Below are positions 14,860 through 26,900 of a stretch of 64,000 nucleotides of DNA, one piece after another. Within the stretch, counting starts at the first letter, position 1. Every line of letters starts with the position of its first letter. The DNA comes from Limnoperna fortunei (Eukaryota > Mollusca > Bivalvia > Mytilida > Modiolidae): positions 47,631,644 through 47,695,643 of the forward strand of contig OX104113.1 in NCBI GenBank assembly GCA_944474755.1, given 5' to 3'. Position numbers and translations under genes: made by a program. The notes below the pieces were generated by a model, which saw nothing but the letters and a program-made list of their open reading frames with translations, had not been told where the DNA came from and did no database searches.

Positions 14860-15125
14860 ATTTCTTCTTCTTCCGTGTCAGGTACATACCAAATACATTG
14901 GATACTCGTACTGGCGCATGTGGTGCACTATGTACGGGTGAGGAAAAAAGAAGTATTTACAGTGTGCAGTTAAAAACAACCAGTATAGGCTACTCTCTGA
15001 TGGTGATGGACTGGAGTCTGGTCTTGAAGTAGTCGACAGTTGAAGCATTGATTACCTCAGAAGGTAAAGAGTTCCAGATCCGAATTGAGTCAGGGAAGAA
15101 GGACTTAAATTTATATTCACAACAA
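14860..15125 (-). mobile_element. non-LTR retrotransposon 3' end fragment
   Basis: The minus strand encodes KFKSFFPDSIRIWNSLPSEV followed by INASTVDYFKTRLQ. This is the common C-terminus of non-LTR retrotransposon ORF2 proteins ('FFPRsi.~WNsLP..vv.a.s...Fk..L'). A short 3' untranslated stretch ends near 14860. Confidence 0.7.
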
Positions 15126-15298
15126 TAAGGAGCAACCAATAAAAACACAAAAAATCTGTTTTATTTACATCTACATCAAAATATATATCTGTAATATTGA
15201 CCAAGTGAAAATATAATAATATTGGACCTAGTAAAATATTACAAAATAGCAAAGATAATGAATAATCACTTAAAAGCACCAAAACAGTTATTACTATA

Positions 15299-15425
15299 TA
15301 ATAAAAGGGTTATTGCATTAATATTGGGGAATATTGTCCCTCGCAAGATGTTATATTGCACTCGCAAGCTCGTGCAGTATAACACTTGCTTGGGACAATA
15401 TTTCCCAATATTCATGCAATAACCC
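15299..15425. repeat. long palindrome (foldback element)
   Basis: Arms begin 'agggttattgcattaatatt' and end with its near-complement 'caataaccct'. Inner arms include 'tgttatattgcac' against 'gtgcagtataaca' and 'aatattgtccc' against 'gggacaatatt'. Total ~125 bp with a tiny loop near 'cgcaagctcg'. Confidence 0.85.
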
Positions 15426-16612
15426 TATAATACTGAGCTGCAATAATGAATTTATTTAATGTTCATCAGCCTAGAAAGTCTTAAAGAGTTTACTTATTGT
15501 CTTGGCTATAAATATATTTATAGTTTTAAAGCTCAAGTATTTGTATTTTTTAAGTATATTTTGATATGTTTCTTTTTAACAAGACACTTTTGTTTTTACC
15601 TTGGACTGCGTTCTTATTGCAACGAATAAAAGAAAAAGATATTACTTGTAATTAGCTTGAATATTGGATCAGAATTATGTCTGTATGTTATAAAGCATAT
15701 ATGTACTTTACGTTATGCAGATATAATATTCCAACTTTCAAGACTGAAGCTGGATTTCTGAATTTCCAAGCTATTTAAGGTAAATATAAACATTTCTTGT
15801 TCTTGTTCGAATTCTGTCTGAAGGCTTTGCAACAGTCATGGTGTATAAGCCCTTGTACTGACCAGCAAGACTGGTTTTATTTAATCTATATCAGTCTAGA
15901 AGGTTTTAGAAACTTTACTAATTGTCTTGACTAAATATATACTTTTATTAAAGCTCAGCTTTTAGCATTTCATTAAAGCATATTTTGAAAGTTTTCTTTT
16001 TAACATAACATTTTATTTTTACCTTTGATCGAGTTCCCAAGCCATTTAAGGTAAAATAAAAATTGCTTGTCCAAATTAGTCTGAAGCCTTTAACTAGTCA
16101 TGGCATACAAGTCCTTATTCTGACTTGCAAGAATTATTTTATTTAAAGGTGAACTTCGCAAAAAATGATAATTTGATATGTCACTATTAAAATAAAAAGA
16201 AACACATTTGCCTTCTGATGTTTTATTATACTTTCAACGATTTTCAAAGTGAATTTACCCTGTGGAAAATCATTGTAAATGGTTCATTATCAATATAAAA
16301 TGCAAAGCAGAAGGTTGTACTATAAGAAACCAGACTGGTGTTACAGCAGTTTAAAGATTTTTACTTTAGACCACAACAGTAACAACTTCATCATTTTGAA
16401 GAATGTTACTTTGAGATAGTTTAATGGTAAGGTGAATTTTATTTTCTAGATTTGTTTAGGTGACTGCATTTTTCCATTTTGTCCTCAAATATAAGTTGAA
16501 ATTTTGTCCATAAATATGCATTCAGTGTATTCAAATCATACCTGTCCTTGGCAGGAGAGGGGAACGACGTTGATTTGATAGATTTCAGCATTTGTTAAAA
16601 TTGAAACAAAGA

Positions 16613-16964
16613 TTACAAGTATATTTTTCGGTTCACTGAGAAAATGTTTATGTCTTCGTTTCTAGTAATACATTCGCCAGATTTAAGATATTCTTCGAAA
16701 ATTTCAAAATCACGGTAGCATAAACCCTCCGACATCATTGGCATACTGACATTTTCTACAAGAACGCTACGAAGTACTTTTTTTATTTTTGTGTAGATTT
16801 TCATCTATTACTGTCTATCTTGCATCACGAATGACATTTATGTGTTCAATCTCTTCTTCTGTGCACTCGGGCTCATATTGGTATGTCACAAGTCGTATTT
16901 TAAGAAAGTCTCTTTCACTAAAACACGAATGATTGTCAATGTTGGTTTCTGAACTTGGACTTGT
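16613..16964 (-). pseudogene. broken coding fragment of unknown family
   Basis: From 16964 the minus strand encodes MTSPSSETNIDNHSCFSERD and, further on, LVTYQYEPECTEEEIEHINV, then stops at TAG. A second frame from 16804 continues with LCYRDFEIFEEYLKSGECIT. The change of frame suggests an indel in a once longer reading frame. The 'YQYEPECTEEE' style is reminiscent of invertebrate repetitive-element proteins, but I cannot name it. Confidence 0.35.
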
Positions 16965-19589
16965 CATTTTCCAACTGTCATTATTTAAAACAACTGCGTT
17001 CTTATATATGCTAGTCCCATTGCAAGAAAAAAAAACAACAGTGACATTTCTAATTTAACAACTTTAAACATCTAATTTCTAATTACATAATAATTCGTAA
17101 TATTCATACCTCCAAGTCGGAGTTGAATGATCTCGATTGTTCTCGTAATTGCAATAAACATTCTGAAATCTAGAAATCTAGATACAACGGCCGTTTCCAG
17201 AAGTACAAAATTGTCTACGGTATGTTATTTTAAGTTAAGAAATAATTATATAAATATATCTTTTATTTCCAATGTCTTTAGGCAAATTCTATATTGATTT
17301 AAGTTAATAAATAAAGACAGGTTTAAAATTTTGTCTAATTGAAATTGTATTAATCTTATGTTGTCAGCTGGTCATAAGACATCGCCATGGTTTTTTTATA
17401 TTCTTCGAAGAGAAAATGCAGAAAAACACATTTTTAAACTGGATTATTTATTATTTTTACTGGATACTGTATTATCCTACGTCATAAGGTTCGTTCTCGT
17501 GATAAATACTGCCAATATGTCTGCCCCATATACAAAATTTTAGCACCTATAATCAACTCTAGAAGCTTAAAAGTGGATGATATAATAAATTATTACAAGG
17601 CAAATATGTTTCTTTAATTTGAAGAACAAGACATCAAATTGTCATTATTTTTGCAGTTTCCCTTTAATCTGTATCAGTCCAGAAGGTGTACCTCTCAAAC
17701 GTTTTCTCCACTAATGAACAATGCTGTACTTACAGAAACATTTCTTAAATTAAAACCGTTTATGCACCTGATTCGGTACAATTTGTAGACAAGTTATGAA
17801 ACATCAAAATCCGTTTGAATGTATTACGATGAAATGATAAAGAAGTTTGAACATGTTAATTTAATGTCTGAATCTACTATTTCCAGTTTAACAATACCAA
17901 TGTTAATTAAGTAGATCTTATTGGCAAATGTATGTTATATTAAATTACTTCAATCAACTGTTGCAGCCCTCCTAAAAGTTTGTATAATTTGATAAACAAA
18001 TCCAAATTTTAAAAATATTTTTTATACAAAAAAGTAAAGTTTAAGTTTGAAAAGATTTCAGGTTATGTTCACTGTTATTTAGTACTGATGTTTGAATTTT
18101 ATATAAAGATATTAAGAACGAAAAAGTATGCAGACATTTCGGCTGGACTTGTGTTCTGAAAAGGGAACAAGTCAGACGAAAAAAAAAATAACAAACTGAA
18201 CTGTTTTATTAACGTCAACTCCAGGTTCGGCTAAAACATCTTAGCTAAATATGTAATTCAATATATTGATTAACAGTGGTAAAGGAAAGCAAGAGTATAA
18301 TCAGGTTAACACAGAACGAGGAAGTTAAAGCATGTAAATAAACCAAGCAATACATTCTTGAATGTACAGTAATTCTGATCAAAAACTAAACATAAAATGA
18401 AATAGAAATATACAACATATGAAACAACAATCGATGATACCAAAGATTGTTCAAGAAAAGATAAGTCAAGGAAATACAAAACCTTGATTAAACACAAAAG
18501 CACAAGGAAAACATTAATAAATTAAAAAAACGTCTCAAACGCAAAAAACACAAAATGACTAACACGATCCTTAATATCTGAAAGTAGATCTTCCAAAGAC
18601 TTGGTTTTTGTACTGATGTTTACAACTGGTATTTAATTTAGATAAAATGTGGTTTTTGTTGTTATTCTTGATCAGCGGACGTCTTACACCGGTATGCATT
18701 TGCGAGATCAAACAATGCTTTCTATATAATTAACGAAATTCCAAATGTTATATCCAAATATAAGTTGAATTCCTAAACTGTTGTTTGAAAGTCAAAACAG
18801 GCTAATTTTTCATGAACAATTGCATTCTTATTAATTGCTTTTTTAAGATAGCAGGCAAAGCTTCAAGCCTATTGCATGATAGAAGAAATGTTTTTTTTTA
18901 ATTAAGAGATCTTTACGAAAGCTTTTACTTATTTCTGAGTTTTTCATTATGTCTAATGATTATAGTATATAATTTTTATTCAAAATACCATAACATCTGC
19001 GGCTTCAAGCATGTATTCCAATTTTATTAATATACATTTAGAAATATGGGATTTTGGAAAGAAATATATTATTAAAACCTAAAAAAATTATCATATTGCT
19101 TAACTAAAAAACCTTCTTATATAAGCTAAATGTTATAATTGCTTTAAAAGTTATAAAGTTTATGACAAGTACTATTGTCTTAGCCTTACAACACTGGTAA
19201 AAACTATGATTACTTCACATGCTGAGGGCAAAATTATCTTCTATACGGAATTACATGTTATATGTATTTATAAATATAAATTATCATGAACAAAGTAGGT
19301 GCATAAACAAAAATAATTCATTTGTAGTGACATTTTTGTTTCAAAAACATTTTAAAAAATTGAAAAAGGCATTATACTACAATTTATTTTTTAATAAAAC
19401 ATTTGCTGTACATCATTTACATTAAAGTCATGAAAAATTGTAATGAATAATGGTCCTGTACTTCATAGGGACTATTTACGAGACTTTGGTTAGGTACTAG
19501 TTCTGTAGGAACAAATTTTCGTAAGTGGTAGATACAATGTAAGTGCGATTGTGTTCATATTTGAATATGACGTCTTAACGTATAAAATG

Positions 19590-20030
19590 CTAAATATTCT
19601 GTGTGTTGTTAGACCGATCACTGCTGTCGACTACTAAGATACTCATACAAGGGTTTATTGTACCTGTTTGATGTTATTCCTTCAGAACGTATGTGGTTGT
19701 CACTTGATCGTTATACAAAAGCAATTTCTCTAATACGATTGGATATTTTTGATGTCCTAAGTAGTCTTTTTTTTTCGCTTAGACATGACAATAAGTAACT
19801 CTAATTGGCAGCAGGCACTGATTACTCGTCCGGAGCACCTGAGTGTTTTTATAGGGTTCGGGTTACTCGCTCTTTGTTTGTGTTTGTGGTTTTGTTTTGC
19901 TTTATTTATGTTTGTCTTAATCTGGATTTGTAATCTTCACCTTCGGCTTTTGTTGCTCGGTCGGTTTTTTGCTTTTTATTTTAATGAAAATGTACCTCTT
20001 TCTTTCTTTAATTTAGAATGATCTAGGATT
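19590..20030 (+). repeat. dispersed bivalve-type repeat
   Basis: Contains 'gttcgggttactcgctc' and 'ttgctcggtcggtttttt', also found at ~2975-3130 in the retrotransposon remnant. The upstream part 'gtcgactactaagatactc' also looks repetitive. Boundaries are approximate. Confidence 0.5.
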
Positions 20031-20704
20031 GTAAGGACGTTTTCGTAACAATTTATAATTTACTTACCGATTTATAATGATACAGTGATCAGTATTTGGA
20101 TATATTCAGTAATAAAACAAGTTAACAAACAATAAATCTATTTCTGAAGCGGTAAAGAAACTTACTTTTACCTGCCACTGTCAAGTATGAACAGCTGGCT
20201 CTAGTAGTCGAATTTTAACTATTTGCTTTGCTGCAATGCGCTTTATCTTTTTTGAAATCGATATTTATTGTGCATGGAGCATTATAATCTCTAAACACGT
20301 TATCCAGAATGGTCAGCTGTAATGCTTGTCATATTATACCCCACTGAGATGGTTATCCGCCACCTGAGTAAGCAATAGTTGTTTGATTCCTGGGAATCAA
20401 CACCAGTACATTGCCAAATTTAATAACGAATGAAAACGCGAATCGTGGTTACAAACAACAAATCGTGAATATTTTTGTGACAGTAGGTCAACAACAAATA
20501 TACTTTAATATCCATCTTCTGCACCAAAAGAAGCGGACAGAAGACGGCCAATTTACTGTATCACATCTACTAAAATATCCAAATATATATATCAAAAAGA
20601 AAAAATAGATCTAGACAAATATCAAAATGCGTTTAATTGAAAACTCAACATAATCCGAGAATAAATTTAACAATAAATACCAATATGGGACATATATAAA
20701 ACAT

Positions 20705-20710
20705 TTTAAT
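20705..20710 (-). promoter_or_regulatory. candidate polyadenylation signal (ATTAAA)
   Basis: ATTAAA on the minus strand, about 125 nt after the channel stop codon. No AATAAA was seen between the stop and this point. In AT-rich DNA this hexamer is common, so support is weak. Confidence 0.2.
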
Positions 20711-20833
20711 ACCTTAATAAACTTTAAAAAAACCTAATTCTAATAAAACAGAGACAGAATATTATCATAGATTATTGTGCGTTGTAACTGGACAAAATTT
20801 ATGAATTGCATGTAGGCGTCTTTACAACAGCAG

Positions 20834-20922
20834 CTATAAATATAACCGATTTTCGTTAATTTCCTTAATTATTATTTCCATTGCGAATTCTTGTTGTTTC
20901 TTAAGCATCATTTTCATGTCAC
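20834..20922 (-). CDS. TRPM-like gene, exon 29 (C-terminus and stop)
   Basis: An 89-nt last coding exon, phase 1 in, after tctattttag. It encodes a short charged helix containing LKKQQEFAMEIIIKEINENR and ends at TAG (20836-20834). This leaves only about 65 residues after the TRP box. Most TRPM proteins have hundreds, so either the tail is truly short or a longer isoform uses exons I did not find. Confidence 0.75.
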
Positions 20923-23900
20923 CTAAAATAGAATTTAAAAGCGTTTATAATGAAATTATAAATAATTTAACGTACTTAAAGCTTGATTCTCAGAAATAAG
21001 AAACCGTTAATTTTTATAATAGTAAAAAATCGTCAATGTGTTTGGTTTGTCAATAGCATTCTTTTTTCATTAGCTGATCATGATTTAAAATTGGAAAAAT
21101 AAAACATATCATAAGTGTAATTATACTAAAAAGAACCAGTAGTTCATAGTAAAACACTACTTAGACTTCAACAGAAATAATGGCGCTTGTAAATTGTGTT
21201 TGCTTGTAAATTAGTTAATTAAATGTACAACTTAAAATGTTGCATTACTGTTTAATTAGAATCTAAAAGTACCTTTTTTGGTCTTGTAACATGGACAAAA
21301 GGCCAACTTATAAACCAATAGTACAGGTCGTATTACAAAATTAAATGGTGATGGTATCCAATGCTCATAATTAATGATGACAGAGTGTCTATGGTAGCGC
21401 CATTTTTGCTGCGATTTTTCCTTAACTTTTTGATATCGAGAACTGTAAATAAAGAAATCTTGTAAGTTTATAGCTAATATATCGCCCAAATGTTAAGGTG
21501 ATGTTTTCTGCAAAATTTAATATCACTTTAGATAGATAATGGATAACTTTTTATTTTTTGTTTTTTAAAATTGAATTTTATGACGTGTTAAACTACAGTT
21601 GCAATACATAGCAAAACCAAAATAAAATGTAACTGATTAATATTGTAGCATGTTTTGTGTAAATTTTACGAAACAATATACCAAAAGTGTTAAACGTTGA
21701 ATTATACTGATATATTGATTGATGATTGAAATGGCTGCTGAACTTCCAGCGAGACATATGTCGCATAAATGCATTGATTTGATGTGTGCTTTACGTTCAA
21801 TAAGCAGTATTTTAGCTATATTAAAGACTAGAACAATAAATCAATGGAAAAATGGTTGTTATAGGTAACAAAATGTTGACTGCCACTAGAAAAGTATGGA
21901 GTATTGGGTAGGTGCGGAGATTTTTTTTATCCTTTTGTAGCGACTACAATGAGCCTACTCCATTTCGAAATCTACAAAAGGGGTCTTTATCGTGAAAGGA
22001 CTGTTACGCGCTCCAAACATGTTCCACGACATGCTTTCCGAATTATTACCTGACAATCCCAACGAGAAGATCTTCCCTATGGCGTATTTACTAAGCTGCT
22101 CTGTGGATCGAGCACAGAGATCCCTCCCTGTATGGTCCAACTATATTCAGGATTCAATCAAGATAACAAAATGTAAATAACAGGGAAAAGGAGTGCCATG
22201 TTGAAAACAAAATTACGACTGCCACAGAAAAAATATGCAATAATGGGTAGAGGCAGAGACTTTAGCCTTTTTGTAGTGACTACAATGATTCTACTATTTT
22301 TCAACATCAACAAAGTGTGTCTTTATTATACAAGAAGCATGGCATTCTCCAAACAATTACTAACTTTGGTCAGCTGAACTATTTCTTAACTTGGGACGCG
22401 TTTTGCAGCTCTGTAAACCGAAAACTGGGAACCGTTCCAGTATGGTCCCTGGACACAAATATACCTTTTGCAATATAATTTAATGGTTATTTGCAAATCA
22501 TACTATACTGTAAATTGTAATTTTTGGCTTTTGTTCACATTATCTCGAAACTGTAAACTTTTATCAAATATCTGCAAAACCGCTACGACATAACGATTTT
22601 GATTAAAAGAATTAATATTGTTCAAATTTCTCCGTACTGAAGGGAAATAAACAATTAAAAAATGATTTGATTTAAAGAAATTCGATACTAACGATTTAAA
22701 ATAGCTTCTACGAAGGATTTTATGGCTTGACAAAAAAGGAATGCCCAGCCACATGCAGGTGAAAGAACCCGCCTGTTGATGTCGATAAGAGTAGGCTTAT
22801 TGTAGCGGCTTCAACAGGCTAATTCTAATTATAGCATTTTGATAACTATACACGTATGTCTTCAGTGTCTCCAGCGACAAAACATTTCCTACTGATTGGT
22901 CCACCTGTGTTTCGAACTGATTTATTGTTCGTAAAATAGTTCTTGTTGTTTCATGTTTACTGGAATAGTACTTATTTTACATTACACAAACACCAAATTA
23001 TAATAATCTGCAACAACAGATGACATAAGATGATGCTCTATCCTATCCTCATAGTTCAAAATATTTAAAAATAAATCATTTTTTGCTGATGATCAGCATG
23101 ACAAATACAAAGTTTTCAAACTATTTGAAGTTACCTGAACATAGCAATTACAATACTCAACAGCAGCCAGTTTGTCAACATCACGTAGAAAGCTGCAATA
23201 AAAGATGCTATCCAGTCTCCATCTGGGCATCTCTCTACAGTTGGATCTGCACTCCATACAGTTACATTATCGGTACATGATTGGTCAGACCCTGTAATTG
23301 ATGATTATTTTATTTGGCAGGAAGATAATAAATTGTGTAACATTTCGTACTAATTGCGCTTTAAAATGTATTGTATATTATTAATCATGTACTGACCAAT
23401 GTAAATTATGATACTTCATCAACAACAAAAAAAGAATATTAGAACAAATAATGGCGTCATATTCGTGTAAATTTGTACTATATTGTATATAACTTTGCAA
23501 CAAAGTTGAACGATTCATAAATAAACTTAATTGCTTATGCATTTAAACTTTTCGTTCAATAAAATGAAACTGTGCTCGTATGCTGTTGTTTACTTTGTAA
23601 ACATTGGCACAGAAAGACAGCTGGCAGGTAGAACTTTAATAGTGCGTGTAATTAATGGTCCTCAAATATTTTTTACTTTTGAGTTTTAAGTGCTGATACA
23701 AGATGGGTGGCAACCATAGAACTTTGTTTGAAATAGAACATGATGGTAAAAAAACTAAATGTTCTTATCGCGACAGTTTCACACATTCGGCAAAAAAATC
23801 CTTCCACATCATACTTATTCTAAGTTTTTGCTACCTGTCTGAAACCAAGATGGATATGACTACGGATCATGGACAGGACAGAACCATGGTTTAATAACTT

Positions 23901-26900
23901 GTCTGACACAACGTAAGGATTTGAAAATTTTTAGGAAAATTACCAAAACGGGAGGGGTCCTATACACAGTTTGATTTTGACACAAAGCATTCTAGTTTTG
24001 ATTAAAATATTCTATGACCTACTATAATGTAGCTTCGTATTTCCGAACTTTGTATGCCTAAAGAACTAATCGTTCTTTAAAGAGATGTATTATTTTCTAC
24101 CGATTGAATTTGACGAAAATAAAGTATAAATCCTATTCTTTGAAAAAGTACTTCTTTAAACGTGACGTTCTCGTTCTTTAAACGTGACGTTACAGTTCCC
24201 GCGGTTTTATACATTTACCTAGACCTCTATGGCTTTCGGTATTATATCTTTACACCCTTAAACTTATCCGCTGCAAGAGAGGAAGTGATAAGTTTTCCGG
24301 ATAAGTCATTTATCGATAAAAACGTACGTGTGAAGAGTACACATTATCTATAACATTTATTGATGATAGAAAATAGTATAGTGAATTCATTTATTCTGTA
24401 GGATAAGCGATATATTAGAATATCATATATCGGTATGATTTTTAAAAAGCGATATATTTCGTATTTGGATTTGCTAAATACTTTTAAGTTAATAGCGCTA
24501 AGAAAGACGAAAATTCTACTCATCACCCGCTACCTATATACTAATTTTGGAATGACTCCACCCTACAAGTTATTTTCCTGAAAACAGTTATCTCGGATTG
24601 TTTGATACTAATTTTAATAAAGTCATAAAAATATAACTTTACTGATAAAATTATGTTTAACAGTGGGTACTTTGCTACTGTTGGTAAGTTAACATGCAAT
24701 ATATCATTTTAGTAACAAAACGAAAAAAACAGAAGCTGCTGCGGAAAACGATGCTGTAAAATAGCATTCCATTCGTACAATTTATTACCTTCCAGAGTAT
24801 CTAAGTTCAGTTCTCCATACAACTGCCAATACGGGATCTTAAGCACTGTCCGTATTCTTCCTATTGTAAATGTATGGTTTGGATAAATATTAGCATGGTA
24901 AACCAATCCAGCAGCAAGGATAAGAACAAAAAGTATCACAAGATATTTCCACAAATCTACCAACTGAAAAAAACATGAGCAAATACAGCATTATAGTCTA
25001 AATTAACAAGAACCGAGACAAAGTTAAGACAAACAGTTACTTGAAAGTTCAAAAAAATATAGGTAATACCAATGTTACATGACATTATTGACTCTAAACT
25101 AAACTATAGTGAGTACTGCCTAGGATAAGGCAGTAAAGGGAAGCACTATCACGTGATTTTTCAGTGTTAACCTATGTCCAATATTTCCAAAATTGTATCT
25201 TTTATTTTAAGTTCAATAATGAATATAAACAACCGATTTTGGTCAATAGATTATTTGCAATCATAAATTTTACTGTATATTTAAATTTTCATATTTCATT
25301 CACGATTGATATTCATGCACATCTATATCACTAATGCATTTATGTACATGAGGCAAATTTAAGACTTTTGATCAATTTAAAATTATGAGAAGATTTGTCA
25401 ACTAACAACTTTACCTTAAATCATATAATGTTGATAGAAATTTGGAAGTATTCGCATATTGCAATACATTTTCTGTTGCTTGCAGCAGAAAAAAATGTTC
25501 CTTTTTTCTTATAAAAATGTCGTTCTGTTTATAAACAGAACAACAAGTAAAAATGTTCGTAAACATTTTTGTTACACAGAAAAATCCGTAATAAAAAACC
25601 TTTAGAAGCGCATTGACCTATTATGAAATATTTTTCTAATAATAAAAACAACAAAAACAAAAAAAATGTGTTGATCAACAATATGGACTGACATATAATA
25701 AAATTATAATATTTGTTATTTTTTACAAGTAAATTTCTTGTTTATTTACATAGAAATTCAGTGAAACTATTATTATTCTTAAACTTGTTTTTATTCTAAA
25801 AAGTTGGCCACATTAGTAGCTTAAAGACCGGGTCTGACCTAGAAAATTTTACACCCCTACAGCAATTAAGCCTATAAGGCTGTGGGCGGGACTTAGATAA
25901 GCAGTAGATTATTTTAGTAGAAACAGCTGATTATAACATGCTACTATATAATGCTAGAGTGTATTCATGCTGTAGATAATGTAATGTAAACAAAACTTAC
26001 TTATAATAAAGAAAGTAAATCCATCAATAAAGTTAGGTGAATATAATTTCAAAAATTTGTATAATCATTGTAATTGTCATTGTCACATTGAAATCTCACA
26101 GCTGCTACATGTCCCTTTGCATTTAATTTTTTCAGCTTTAAATGACCTTTACAAAACAAAGAATAATTTTCAATCACATTTGTAAGTTTCCCAATTGATG
26201 TTTCATTTATCAGAAAAAATGGTTTGTCCACATACTTTTTATCTGCCTGAATGTATGTATTTAGATCCAAGGATTTCATATTAGTAGAGTTCGATGTTTC
26301 AACATAATGAGTTGTCAAATAATTGTCAAAAACATGCTCAACAATATCTGCATTGTTTACAGGGTGATTTAGTTTTTTAATTAAAACACTGCGAATTTGT
26401 TGTAATTTTGAGAGAATAGACAGTCTTTTACAGTCATCCCCAGGAACAGATATTTTAAAGCAAGGAGGTCTCTTTGTTTCCTTTTCCATTTTAGCCTCAG
26501 AATTATAGCATATTCATATGTACAAAAGCAATAGGTACAACTTTATGATGTTTATAGGTTTATGTAACATGACCTCATGCAATGAGGTTCCATGGTCAAT
26601 GTTCTAGAACCCTGAAGGTTACCTGCAGGGGTCTTTATTTACTTTTTGTTTACATTATAATGTTCCAGTTTTGGTATAATAGCAAACATATGCGTCTCAT
26701 AAATAACCTTACAATAAAGTTTTGTTTTTAATAATTTTTGTTTTTCATTTTTTTTAAACTAGTCATTGTTATTTTCCATTAAGCCATGTTTGTACCTCAT
26801 TCCTCGACCTTTATCATGTGCAGTATATACTTAGGTTACCAAAGGTTTATTTGCAGTTATTCTCCATTATAGAGTCAAGATTTGGATATAGAAAAAATAT

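Larger units (their letters stand above)
14491..15428. mobile_element. insertion in duplication block B, composite of retroelement and palindrome
   Basis: Block A reads straight from 'tataagtcct' to 'aatactgagctgc' (10821-10843). Block B has ~938 bp between the same words. The segment contains a short plus-strand ORF (14657-14842), a minus-strand non-LTR retrotransposon 3' end (~14860-15125) and a ~125-bp palindrome at its right end. I see no clear terminal inverted repeat or target duplication for the whole segment. Confidence 0.7.
6010..16165. repeat. tandem array of diverged ~410-bp monomers
   Basis: The phrase 'agaatg.tttttatttaatctgtatcagtcta' recurs near 6030, 6500, 6905, 7325, 7745, 8147, 8560, 8965, 9394, 9820, 10025, 10435, 10848, 11274, and again from 12072 onward. 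Spacing is mostly 400-430 bp. Monomers alternate between two types, giving a ~820-bp dimer. Each carries 'acatttcag'-like and 'aaaggtaagatc'-like motifs about 165 bp apart. ORFs inside are short and broken. A relic monomer fragment lies near 17660. Confidence 0.85.
12070..16679. repeat. higher-order duplication, block B
   Basis: Tandem copy of block A, beginning just after 'aatacattcgcca' and ending at the same phrase at 16679. It differs by small indels and by an extra ~0.94-kb segment at 14491-15428 that block A lacks. Confidence 0.8.
16965..20833. other. no gene seen; dispersed repeats
   Basis: AT-rich intergenic DNA downstream of the channel gene. A monomer relic lies near 17660-17700 and a dispersed repeat at ~19590-20030. 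Small ORFs here show no splice signals or similarity. Confidence 0.5.

Noticed and set aside
21992..22180. 62-codon plus-strand ORF (MKGLLRAPNMFHD...)
   Set aside because: It is part of the dispersed repeat body and lacks independent support.
22503..22754. 83-codon minus-strand ORF tested as a C-terminal channel exon
   Set aside because: No acceptor in the right phase and no TRP-box similarity. The TRP helix is clearly in exon 28.
23703..23894. 63-codon plus-strand ORF
   Set aside because: No family resemblance, no splice context, and antisense within a channel intron. Likely chance.
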